Both the position numbers and the translations under genes were made by a program. Shown here piece after piece: positions 44,357-53,015 of a stretch of DNA of 64,000 nucleotides. The first letter of the stretch is position 1; each line of letters opens with the position of its first letter. Origin of the DNA: Actinomycetes bacterium (lineage in GTDB: Bacteria > Actinomycetota > Acidimicrobiia > Acidimicrobiales > Palsa-688). The stretch spans positions 1 through 64,000 of the forward strand of contig JAJZMF010000027.1 in NCBI GenBank assembly GCA_021850325.1. The letters run 5' to 3'. The notes below the pieces were generated by a model. That model was not told where the DNA came from, ran no database searches, and was given only the letters and a program-made list of their open reading frames with translations.

Positions 44357-45256
44357 TCAGGCGATCAGGCGGCCCACCTGTTGCTCGGTGACGGCCCACA
44401 GACGGGCCGGGGCGTCGCCCCGGGCCCCACGGGGGATGGAGCGGGCACGGCAGTCGGCGAAGTAGCCCCCGCTCAGGCCGCGCACCTTGGGGCTGTCAGC
44501 CAGCCAGAGCAGCGTCTCGGCGCCCTTCTCGGGGGAGCGGGCGAACGGCTTGAGCGCCACCATGGACGAACGCGCCAGACGGCCGTTGGACATGTTGAAG
44601 TTGGTGGCCACCAGACCGGGGTGGAAACAAAATGCTTCCACCCCCGAGCCGTCCAGCCGTCGTGCAAGTTCGACGGTGAAGGCCACGTTGGCCAGCTTGC
44701 TCTGGCCGTAGCGACGGAACCCCTGCCAGACCGAGCCCCGCTGGCCCCAACCGCGGGCCTCGAGGTCGTCAAAGGGCAGCTGGGCGAGCAGGCCGGCATC
44801 GGAACTGGTCGTGATGACACGTGCCGGGGCACTGGCCCGCAGGCGCTCGAGCAGGAGGTCGGTGAGCAGCCAGGGTGCCACGTGGTTGAGCGCCCAGGTC
44901 GCCTCCAGGCCGTCCGCAGTGACGTGCCTGCGGCTGTACACGGCGCCCGCATTGTTGACCAGGACGTGCAGGGCCGGGAGCCTCCTTCGCACCTCGTCCG
45001 CCAACTGACGGACCTCGGCCTGCACGCTCAGGTCCGCCAGGAACAGCTCGACCCTCGGCTGCTCGCCGGCCGACGCAGCGGCCTGCCGCACGGCTGCTGC
45101 CGCCGCCTCGCCCCGGGCCCTGTCCCTGGCCACCAGGGCCACGTGTGCTCCCCGGCCGGCCATGGCCTTGGCCGCCGCAAGCCCTATGCCGCTCGTTGCA
45201 CCGGTCAACAGGACCTGTTTGCCGGGCAAACCGCTCCAGGTCGACTCGTGGTCCAC
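44357..45256 (-). CDS. short-chain dehydrogenase/reductase, retinol-dehydrogenase-like
   Basis: 299 residues. Cofactor motif TGATSGIGLAAAKAM (residues 17-31), NNAG (about 93), catalytic Ser in VITTSSDAG and the YGQSK active-site pair are intact. ARDRARGE after the second strand suggests NADP preference. The extended form with a long C-terminal part is typical of WW-oxidoreductase/retinol-dehydrogenase-like SDRs; the real substrate is unknown. GTG 45256 has GGGAGG 5 bases upstream. Stand-alone gene, divergent from the discoidin-domain exoprotein. Confidence 0.85.
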   Translation of the reverse strand: MDHESTWSGLPGKQVLLTGATSGIGLAAAKAMAGRGAHVALVARDRARGEAAAAAVRQAAASAGEQPRVELFLADLSVQAEVRQLADEVRRRLPALHVLVNNAGAVYSRRHVTADGLEATWALNHVAPWLLTDLLLERLRASAPARVITTSSDAGLLAQLPFDDLEARGWGQRGSVWQGFRRYGQSKLANVAFTVELARRLDGSGVEAFCFHPGLVATNFNMSNGRLARSSMVALKPFARSPEKGAETLLWLADSPKVRGLSGGYFADCRARSIPRGARGDAPARLWAVTEQQVGRLIA

Positions 45257-45604
45257 GGACGCCTCCCCGGCCCGGCTGGGTGCAGGGCCACAGGCGCACT
45301 CTAGGCCAGCCCCGCCACCAGGTGCGGCCGGGTGGGCCCGGGCCGGCTGGGCCCCGGCGACCAGCCGGTGAGCAGGGGAACAGGCACGGGCGGCACGCCC
45401 GGAGGTTTCCCGGGCCTCCCCTCCGGGTACCACGAAGTCCCGTACCTGTTGGCAGACATCGGGGAGCCGCACCGGGCGGGTGACATCCGCCGGACGTGCA
45501 CCGGTTGCCGGAGCGCCGACGTGACCCCGCCCCCCCAATGGGCCTGGGGGAGCACGCGCCCCGGCGCCGGTCCGGCCCACCCCGCAGAGCACAGGAGGAA
45601 GCAA

Positions 45605-47305
45605 TTGAGACCACAACGTCTGTTGAGCCGACGTCCCAGCGCCAGGTCAGTCCTGGCCGCTCTCTCGGTCGTGGCCACCGGGGCCGCCGTCCTGGCCCCG
45701 GCGTCCGCCGCAAGTGCCGACACGAGCACCAGTTCGACGACCACCACGACCGCGCCGACCACGACCACCGTCCCGGTGCCAGGAGCCAACTGCTCAGCCT
45801 CGCTCAGCGGCCAGGCGCTGGCGCGCAACGGTTGGGTCGCCAGCAGCAACGCTCCCTCGACCTCCTCGGGGGTCGCACCCTACGCGCTGGACGGCAACCA
45901 GAAGACGCGCTTCACCACCCACGGGCCCCAGAAGGCCGGCCTTTACTTCCAAGTCGACCTGGGGAGCCCGAAGACCTTCGACGAGGTGTCGATGGCCAGC
46001 CCGGGCTCTCCCACCGACTTCGCCCGGGCCTATGACGTCGAGGTGTCCAACGACGGCAAGAACTGGTCGGCGGTGGCCGCCTGCAGCGGCAAGGGCACCC
46101 CTGAGGTCGTCAGCTTCCCGGCTCACACCGCCCGTTACGTGCGGGTGGTGCTGACTGCTCAGACGACCAACTACTGGTGGTCGATCGACGAGTTCAACCT
46201 GTACGCCCAACCGGCGCCGGTGACCACGACCACGGTGGCGGCCGAGCACACCACGACCACCCTCCAGGCCTCGACGGGGCAGGTGCAGGTCGGCCAGCCG
46301 GTCACCTACACCGCGACCGTGGGCCCGCACCCCTCGGGCGGCACGGTGAGCTTCTTCGCCAACGGCACCGCCCTGTCCGGTTGCAACCTCGTACCGGTCG
46401 ACCCGGCCACCGGCCAGGCCACCTGTCAGGCGGCCGCCCCGGCCGCCGGGAACTTCGCCGTACAGGCCTTCTACTCGGGCAGTGGGCGGTTCGACCCCTC
46501 GACCTCGCCTCTGCTCACCGAGCAGACCGCCCCACCACCCGCCGGCTACTGGTTGGCCACGGACAGCGGGCAGATCTTCGGCCTGGGCGGGGCCTCCAGC
46601 TTCGGCAGCGTGGGCACTTCGGCGGCCACCGGCCCCGTGGTGGGGATCGCGGCCACGCCGGACGGCCGCGGCTATTGGGTGGTCACCCGCAATGGCAACG
46701 TCAACGCCCTCGGTGACGCCAAGTTCTACGGCGACCTGCCCGGCCTCGGCCTCCACGTCAGGGACATCGTGGCCATCGCCCCGACAGCCGACGGCAAGGG
46801 CTACTACCTGGTGGGAGCCGACGGCGGGTTCTTCACCTTCGGGGACGCCAGGTTCCACGGGTCGCTCCCCGGTGACCACATCCATGCCCACGACGTCGTA
46901 GGCATGGTCGCCTCCCCCTCGGGCTCCGGCTACCTACTGGTCGGGGCGGACGGCGGCGTGTTCACCTTCGGCACCACGCACTTCTACGGCTCGCTGCCCG
47001 GCCTGGGCAAGCACGTGCACGACATCCGGGCCATCCTGAGCGCCCCCGGCGGGACCGGTTACATCCTCGTGGGCGGTGACGGCGGCGCCTTCAGCTTCGG
47101 CCACGGGGCACGCTTCCACGGTTCGCTCCCCGGCGAGGGGGTGCGCGTCTCCGACGTCGTGGGGATCGCCCTCACCCCCGACGGCGGCGGCTACTACATG
47201 GCCGCCACCGACGGGCGGGTGTTCGCCTTCGGCGACGCCCGGTCCTACCCCCGCCCGGCCGGCTTGACCACGAACCTGACCGTGGCCGCGATAGCCGGGA
47301 CCTGA
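45605..47305 (+). CDS. secreted discoidin/Ig-like/beta-propeller-like repeat protein
   Basis: 566 residues. A signal peptide (RSVLAALSVVATGAAVLAPASA) is followed by a Thr-rich linker, an F5/8 type C (discoidin) domain (residues 60-200, ending YVRVVLTAQTTNYWWSIDEFNLY), another Thr-rich linker, a bacterial Ig-like domain (210-300) and about six repeats of roughly 45 residues (G-Y-x-L-V-x-x-D-G-G-x-F-x-F-G-x-A-x-F-x-G-S-L-P) to the end. The repeats are common in Acidimicrobiia exoproteins and probably fold as a propeller. TTG 45605 is supported by AGGAGG about 8 bases upstream. It probably binds cell-surface or extracellular carbohydrate. Confidence 0.8.
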   Translation: MRPQRLLSRRPSARSVLAALSVVATGAAVLAPASAASADTSTSSTTTTTAPTTTTVPVPGANCSASLSGQALARNGWVASSNAPSTSSGVAPYALDGNQKTRFTTHGPQKAGLYFQVDLGSPKTFDEVSMASPGSPTDFARAYDVEVSNDGKNWSAVAACSGKGTPEVVSFPAHTARYVRVVLTAQTTNYWWSIDEFNLYAQPAPVTTTTVAAEHTTTTLQASTGQVQVGQPVTYTATVGPHPSGGTVSFFANGTALSGCNLVPVDPATGQATCQAAAPAAGNFAVQAFYSGSGRFDPSTSPLLTEQTAPPPAGYWLATDSGQIFGLGGASSFGSVGTSAATGPVVGIAATPDGRGYWVVTRNGNVNALGDAKFYGDLPGLGLHVRDIVAIAPTADGKGYYLVGADGGFFTFGDARFHGSLPGDHIHAHDVVGMVASPSGSGYLLVGADGGVFTFGTTHFYGSLPGLGKHVHDIRAILSAPGGTGYILVGGDGGAFSFGHGARFHGSLPGEGVRVSDVVGIALTPDGGGYYMAATDGRVFAFGDARSYPRPAGLTTNLTVAAIAGT

Positions 47306-47326
47306 CCCCGCAAGGGGTGGCTCCCA

Positions 47327-47354
47327 GCGGGCCGGGCCGGTCGGCCCGGCCCGC
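47327..47354. terminator. 12-bp perfect hairpin between convergent genes
   Basis: GCGGGCCGGGCC (47327-47338) pairs perfectly with GGCCCGGCCCGC (47343-47354) around a GGTC loop, between the stops of the discoidin-domain gene and the C25 protease gene. It is symmetrical, so it could end transcription from both sides. No T tract, as is common in high-GC Actinomycetota. Confidence 0.6.
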
Positions 47355-47362
47355 CGGCGCGA

Positions 47363-50300
47363 TCAGAAGTTGGCCGGCACCGAGCACTGACCTTCACGCA
47401 ACGGGGCCTGGTTCGGTTGCCCGGCGTCGGTGGGGGGCGGGACGTTGCCCACGCACACCAGGGGGCCCGCGATGACATTGCCTGCGATCTCCGTCGGCGG
47501 CAGGGCGCCGCCCTGCTCGACCGGGCCGAGCCCGGAATTGTCGTAGACGAGCACGGGGCCGCCCACGGTGGTCCCGGCCAGCTCGGTCCCGGCGGTGTCG
47601 CCGACAAGCAGCACAGTCCCGGCCACGGTGCTCGGGCCGCACCCGTTGGCGGGGCCGCCAGCGGTGTAGACGAAGCCGGTGCTGCCCAGCGATGCCAGGC
47701 TGCCGCCCACGTGCGCACCACAGAGGCGAAGCCCCTTGGCACCGTAGGCGACCACGTCACCCGCCACCCGGCCGGCGTCCACTTCGAGAGCGCCGCCGGG
47801 TGCCACGACCACGGGGCCGAGCACGCTACCGGTGACCTCCACCGATTGACCGGCCAGGACCACGAGCGGCCCCAGGTGCAGACCGGTCACGGTGCCGGTG
47901 AAGCCGACCGTGTCACCGGCCGTCCCCGAACTGGCGGAGTAGTCGGAGCTCCCCGCGTAACCGGCGGACAGGGCCTGGGCCCCACCGGGCAGCGCCCGGG
48001 CCGTGAACGTTGCCGTCGCCGTGCCGGAGGTGGTTGCGACGAGGGGTGCACTGCCCAGGACCGCAGAGCCATCGGAGAACGTCACCGTCCCCGTCGGGGT
48101 ACCCGACCCGGGCGGCAACACGCTGACCGTCGCCTGCAGGTCCACGGCGGCACCGAACAGCGATGAGGCGGGAGCGCTGAGCACGGTCTGGGTGGCAGCC
48201 CGGTCGACGTGGCTTGCCACGGGGCCCGAACCACTGGCCAGGTAGGTCCCTGGTGAACCGGCGTAAGCCGCCGAGTACTGGTAGGTGCCTGCCCCAGGCC
48301 CGCTCAGCGCGCACTGTGCCACCCCGGAGACGAGCGGCTGCTGCTGGCAGCCCGCAACCGGTGTGCCGTCGGCGCTGAAGGCCACCGGGCCCGTCGCCTC
48401 CGGCGGGCTGACGGTGGCGGAGAGGGTGATGGCCTGTCCGCTGACGGACGGGTCGGGGCTGACCGTGAGGACGGTGCTGGTGGCGTCCACGACGTCCACG
48501 GGGAGCGCCGCCGAGCTGGCCTCGTAGTAGGGGCTCGTGGCGTCGTAGCTCGTGCCCCCGGGCAACTGGACGGTGCCCCCGAAGCGCGCCACCACCTGGT
48601 AGCCCGTGCCGACGTCGCCCGCCGGCAGGCTCAGGGCGCCGGCCAGGGCCACACCGGCAGCATCGGTGGACGTGACGTCGGCCGCCACCACCGACCCGTC
48701 AGGCGACAGGACCTGGAACACGACAGGCTCGGAGGCCAACGCTGCCCCACCCGAGGAGAGGGCGGCGCTGAACCCGCCGGCCTGGCCGGAGGTCAACTGG
48801 TCGCTCGCCGTGCCGGTGAGCACGAGCTGCGTGGGGGCAGCCTGCACCTGGAAGCTGCCCTGGGCGCTGGCCGGGCTGTTGCCCGGGCTGCCCAGGTAGG
48901 ACGCCGTCAGGCTGTACTGACCGGGGAGCTCGGTGAGGGGGAGGTCGGCGACGGCTGTACCCGCGCTGTCCGTCGTCCCGGCAACCGTCGTGCCGCCCAG
49001 GCCGAAGAGCACGGTCTGGCCCGCCACCGTGGCCCCCGGGTTCGCCGGGGCCGCCGACAGCGTGGCGCTCACGCCGGCCGTACCGCCGTAGGTGCCACCG
49101 GTGGCCCCACCCAGCTGCAATGTGAAGGCATTGGCTGTCAGCGCCTCCGACGACTGCAGGCCGGGGGTGAACGACGGGGTGAAGAGGTAGCCGTTGTTGT
49201 TGTCCATGCTCACCTCGCCCACGCCGTTGACCGCCTGCACGAGGAAGCGGGCGTCCACCGCCGGCGACCCCTGCAGCGCAGCATTGGCGTCGGTGAAGGT
49301 GCCCGTCCACTGGGTGGAGTCGGTGGCGCTCTGGGTGAGCTCGACCGACTGCCACTGGCCGTGGAGCGGCCCGGACGAGGTCCCCGTGTAGGTGGCCCAG
49401 ACACCCTGGGTGCCGGCCGACGGGTCCCCGGTCACGGTCGCGGTGACGGTGACCTGGTCCCCACTGACCGTGCTCGTCACCGAGGAGATCGTCGGCGGGC
49501 CGGCCAGGGCCGGGGTGTTCGGGCCATAGGACTGGGTGTTGTTGCTGTAGTAGAGGCGGAGCTGGAGGTCGCCGTAGGACCGCATGGTGGCGGTCCCGCT
49601 GCTGGCGGGGCTCGAGCGGTACTGCACACCGGTCACCGCGAGCTGGGTGTCACCGCCCCCGAGGAGGGTGCCGAAGTAGTTGGGGCCCCACGTCCTCTGA
49701 GGGAAGAACACCGGCGAAGCAAAAGGCACCACACCGGGGTTGCCGGTCTCGGTGGCCGGGTCACCGGTGAGCGGGCTGGTGCCCGCCGTGTCGGAGTAGC
49801 TCCCCGCCCACAGGCCGACCCCCCGCAGGGTCTCGCCACTGACGTTGACGTTCTCGGTCTGCACGGGCAGGACCGGCCCTCCGGGGTCGGCCACCACCCC
49901 CTGGGGACCGGAGTCGTAGGTGTAGGTGCTGGACGAACCGGCCGGCGTCACGGTGCGAGGGACCAGGGCCGGGTGCACGTCGAGGAGGGCGGACTCCAGG
50001 CCCAGGGTGCCACCGGGCGTCCCGCTCGGTGCCGGCACGGGCGTCACGGAGCTTGCCGCCGTGCCCGGCGCCGGCTGCTGGTCGGGCTCCTGGAGCCCGA
50101 GCATGGGCAACCCGTAGAGGGTGATCTCGAGCAGGGCCTTCTCCTCCAGCCCGTTCACCTGGTCGAGGCTGGACAGGTACTGCTGCTTGGCCGCCAGTAG
50201 GGCGGTGCCCACGGCCACGGGGGCGGAACCGTTGCCGTAGCCGAGCTGCTGGGCCAGGTCGACGTAGATCTGGTCGCTGTAGGCGACGTAGTTGGTGTCG

Positions 50301-52990
50301 CCGTACTGGTAGCCGGTCCCGGCGATGAGCGTCGCTCCGGCCTCGGTGAAGGCCTGCGGCCAGGCCAGTGGGTCGGTGACGCCGGGGATGGCGGCAGCCG
50401 GGTCGATCCCGTAGCCCGCGTGGCAGCCGGCCCCGATGACCAGGGAGCCCTGCAGGGAGCTGCCCACCTGTTGTTGGAACTGGTTGGTGGTCAACGTGGT
50501 GGTCTCGTCGGCGGCCAGCAGGTTGTTGGCGCTGAAGTGGCCGGCCAGGAAGACCAGGTCATGGTGGCTGGCGAACAGTGAACCGGCGAAGTCGGTGGCG
50601 CTCCAGGAGCTGGAGGGGGCGGCCCCGTCGGGGGCGATGAGGGTGTCGTTGGTGGCACCGCTGCCCAGGCCCGCTGCGAAGGCTCTTTCCACCGCGTTGG
50701 CAGGGGGGGCCATGAAGTCGTAACCCGTGACCAACGAGGAGGTCGGCGTCGGCATCCTGCCGCCCTCGTTGAGGAACTGCTGGATGGTCGCCGCTATGTC
50801 GCTCGGCGTCTGGACCAACCGGCCCACCGCCGCCGTCGGCAGGGGCACCGTCGTGCCCTGGAGCGTTATCTGGCTGGCCGCGCCGTACTGGTCATCGCTC
50901 AGGTAGTAGTTGTCGGCCAGGGCGGCGCCGGCCGGGGAGGTCGTTAGCAGAGGCGGTACGTAGCCGGACTCCGGGGCCAGTCCGGCGGTGTCCGGGTAAC
51001 GGAAGAAGGGGACGACGCTGTCGTCGCCCACGATGACGACGTACTTCAGGTTGTCGGTGCTCGTGCGGTAGCTGTTGACGATGTCCTGGACCGCGCCGGC
51101 CACGAAGTTCTCGGCATAGGGGCAGCCGGGGTACTGCTGTGCCTGGCTCACCAGCTGGTCCACCCGCTGGCTCTGGCTGAGGTCGACGACCACGCCGTTG
51201 GTGGCCGACGCGAGCGCCTGCAGGTCGGGGTAGAGGCTCCCCCCGGGCGCCGCCTGCGGCATCAACTGCGAGTTGTCGACGATGACGGTCTGGTAGGCCG
51301 GCCCCCCGGCCCCACTGATCGTGCCGGAGCTGCTGAAGGTGCTGAGGGTGACCCCCTGGCAAGGACCTCCCGTGGTCCGCACACTGAGGGTGAAGGGCTG
51401 GAAGGGGGCGAAGGCGCCGTTGTTGCCCGACACCCGTACGTAGAAGTAGCCGCTGTTGTCCCATGTGTCGGCGTTGACCGACTTGTCGACGGCACCCGGC
51501 ACGGTCGAGACGGCCAACAGGCTGTCCAGCTGCGCCACTGAGTACGCGCTGGAGAAGGCCGACGGGCTGAAGGCGCTGGGCGAGAACGCACTGGGGGAGA
51601 AGGCGCTGGGCGAGAAGGCCGACGGGCTGAAGGCGCTGGGCGAGAACGCACTGGGGGAGAAGGCGCTGGGCGAGAAGGCCGACGGGCTGAAGGCGCTGGG
51701 CGAGAACGCGCTGGGGGAGAAGGCCGACGGGCTGTAGGCGCTGCCCGGGGTCTGGGCGCTGAGAGCGGCCAGGTTGAGCGGGGAGGACTGCTCGGCCTGG
51801 TAGGCCTGGCCGATATCGGAGAACACGGCCACCTGGTAGTCGGCGGGGACATTGGCCAGGCTCACGTCGACCTGCTGGCCCGGGCTCACCGGGAAGCGGT
51901 ACCACGATGCGTTCCCCTGGAAGTCGATGGTCCCCTGGGTGCCGGCGCCCGTGGTGGTGGCGGTCCCTGTGAGGTCCTGGGCCGTGAGCCAGCTGGTGTT
52001 CGGCACCAGGGCCGCCTCGGGTACCAGCGACACGGCGTCGATGAAACCGCCGGCACTGTCCTGGAGGTTGGGGTCGGTGGAGGCGAACTGGAGCACGGTG
52101 CTGTCGGCGGTAGCCGTGACGGCATAGCGGGCGACCACCCAGTTGGCCCCGCCCTGGAGGCCACTGCCCGGTTGGGCGCTGCCGACCACGTAGCTGCCGC
52201 CCCACTGCACGGAGATGGTGTTGTTGGACGGCGGGGTGTTGGGCCGGGCCCGGTAGGCGAAGGACAGCACGTACTGCTCGCCGGGCACCGTGGCCACCGT
52301 CTGGGTGACCCCTCCCACGCAGTTGGGCTCCAGCTCGTCGTACTGGTTGCCGTCATAAGGCGTGACCTTCACGATGGCCTGCTGCTGGAGCTCGATACCG
52401 CACCCGTTGATGGCCGTCCACCCCGGGATGGTGGCCAGTGCGGGAGGCGAGATTGGGGCGTTGACGAACTGAGCCGGGCCGTTCAGCACCTCTTCGGGCG
52501 GGGGTGTGCTGGCCACGTAGATCTGGAAGCCGTAGGGGCTCGTCACCACCGGCTGCTCGAACGACCCGTTCGTCACCAACTGGTTGCCGGCCACGGTCAC
52601 GGGGACGACCGCCGAGGGCGGGCTCTCGACGCCTGCCACGTCCTGTACGGCTGTGAGCTGGTGGGGCCCGGACAGAAGGTCCACGGCGACGCTCCAGTCG
52701 CCCGAGGTAGCAGCCGTGGCGGCGCCCACCGTCACCCCACCGTCCATGACCCCTACTTGCGCTCCCGGGTCGGCCGTGCCGCTGACCACCACGGTGGGGG
52801 TGGGCTGGGCCAGCCCCGCGGGGCTGGTTATGACCGGGGCGGCGGGGGCGCTCTGGGCCAGCGCCGCAGGCGCTGAGGCGTCCAGCAGCACACCGAGCAT
52901 GCCGGCGACGGCCACCAGGGCTGCAGCCATGGGTGTGGCCCGGCGGAGTGCCTGGGCCGGGGTGTACCGTCTGGTTCGGGGCACGTGCAT
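47363..52990 (-). CDS. giant secreted gingipain-like (C25) peptidase
   Basis: 1875 residues. A signal peptide (ends LLDASAPAALA) is followed by an Ig-like domain, a DUF642-like lectin domain (NGSFEQP, PGWT, YDGNQYDELE), a pre-peptidase C-terminal-like domain (about 360-410), twelve SPSAF repeats (about 418-478) and a C25-type caspase-fold domain (LKYVVIVGDDSVVPFFRYPD; His in AGHFSANN, about 817; Cys in VIGAGCHAGYG, about 855). Several Ig-like domains and a Val/Gly-rich beta-helix-like end with paired Cys follow. The ATG at 52990 has AAGGAG 10 bases upstream and lies 25 bases after the cyclase gene. Probably an exoprotease or self-processing surface protein. Confidence 0.8.
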   Translation of the reverse strand: MHVPRTRRYTPAQALRRATPMAAALVAVAGMLGVLLDASAPAALAQSAPAAPVITSPAGLAQPTPTVVVSGTADPGAQVGVMDGGVTVGAATAATSGDWSVAVDLLSGPHQLTAVQDVAGVESPPSAVVPVTVAGNQLVTNGSFEQPVVTSPYGFQIYVASTPPPEEVLNGPAQFVNAPISPPALATIPGWTAINGCGIELQQQAIVKVTPYDGNQYDELEPNCVGGVTQTVATVPGEQYVLSFAYRARPNTPPSNNTISVQWGGSYVVGSAQPGSGLQGGANWVVARYAVTATADSTVLQFASTDPNLQDSAGGFIDAVSLVPEAALVPNTSWLTAQDLTGTATTTGAGTQGTIDFQGNASWYRFPVSPGQQVDVSLANVPADYQVAVFSDIGQAYQAEQSSPLNLAALSAQTPGSAYSPSAFSPSAFSPSAFSPSAFSPSAFSPSAFSPSAFSPSAFSPSAFSPSAFSPSAFSPSAFSSAYSVAQLDSLLAVSTVPGAVDKSVNADTWDNSGYFYVRVSGNNGAFAPFQPFTLSVRTTGGPCQGVTLSTFSSSGTISGAGGPAYQTVIVDNSQLMPQAAPGGSLYPDLQALASATNGVVVDLSQSQRVDQLVSQAQQYPGCPYAENFVAGAVQDIVNSYRTSTDNLKYVVIVGDDSVVPFFRYPDTAGLAPESGYVPPLLTTSPAGAALADNYYLSDDQYGAASQITLQGTTVPLPTAAVGRLVQTPSDIAATIQQFLNEGGRMPTPTSSLVTGYDFMAPPANAVERAFAAGLGSGATNDTLIAPDGAAPSSSWSATDFAGSLFASHHDLVFLAGHFSANNLLAADETTTLTTNQFQQQVGSSLQGSLVIGAGCHAGYGIDPAAAIPGVTDPLAWPQAFTEAGATLIAGTGYQYGDTNYVAYSDQIYVDLAQQLGYGNGSAPVAVGTALLAAKQQYLSSLDQVNGLEEKALLEITLYGLPMLGLQEPDQQPAPGTAASSVTPVPAPSGTPGGTLGLESALLDVHPALVPRTVTPAGSSSTYTYDSGPQGVVADPGGPVLPVQTENVNVSGETLRGVGLWAGSYSDTAGTSPLTGDPATETGNPGVVPFASPVFFPQRTWGPNYFGTLLGGGDTQLAVTGVQYRSSPASSGTATMRSYGDLQLRLYYSNNTQSYGPNTPALAGPPTISSVTSTVSGDQVTVTATVTGDPSAGTQGVWATYTGTSSGPLHGQWQSVELTQSATDSTQWTGTFTDANAALQGSPAVDARFLVQAVNGVGEVSMDNNNGYLFTPSFTPGLQSSEALTANAFTLQLGGATGGTYGGTAGVSATLSAAPANPGATVAGQTVLFGLGGTTVAGTTDSAGTAVADLPLTELPGQYSLTASYLGSPGNSPASAQGSFQVQAAPTQLVLTGTASDQLTSGQAGGFSAALSSGGAALASEPVVFQVLSPDGSVVAADVTSTDAAGVALAGALSLPAGDVGTGYQVVARFGGTVQLPGGTSYDATSPYYEASSAALPVDVVDATSTVLTVSPDPSVSGQAITLSATVSPPEATGPVAFSADGTPVAGCQQQPLVSGVAQCALSGPGAGTYQYSAAYAGSPGTYLASGSGPVASHVDRAATQTVLSAPASSLFGAAVDLQATVSVLPPGSGTPTGTVTFSDGSAVLGSAPLVATTSGTATATFTARALPGGAQALSAGYAGSSDYSASSGTAGDTVGFTGTVTGLHLGPLVVLAGQSVEVTGSVLGPVVVAPGGALEVDAGRVAGDVVAYGAKGLRLCGAHVGGSLASLGSTGFVYTAGGPANGCGPSTVAGTVLLVGDTAGTELAGTTVGGPVLVYDNSGLGPVEQGGALPPTEIAGNVIAGPLVCVGNVPPPTDAGQPNQAPLREGQCSVPANF
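51557..51736 (-). repeat. 12 x 15-bp coding repeat nested in a 60-bp period
   Basis: Twelve 15-base units encode Ser-Pro-Ser-Ala-Phe. Four slightly different units make a 60-base superunit repeated almost exactly three times (51559-51618, 51619-51678, 51679-51737, with a single A/G change and a truncated end). Nucleotide identity between superunits is nearly complete, including third positions, so copy number expanded recently. It forms a 60-residue spacer between the binding and protease domains. Confidence 0.9.
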
Positions 52991-53015
52991 GGTCACTCTG
53001 CTCCTTCGTCTCGGG

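Noticed and set aside
43253-45304. 683-codon plus-strand frame over the exported-protein and SDR genes
   Set aside because: The SDR on the opposite strand has complete catalytic motifs; the antisense reading is Gly/Arg/Pro/His-rich with no domain.
51557-51736. CRISPR-like array
   Set aside because: Units are contiguous 15-base coding repeats without spacers.
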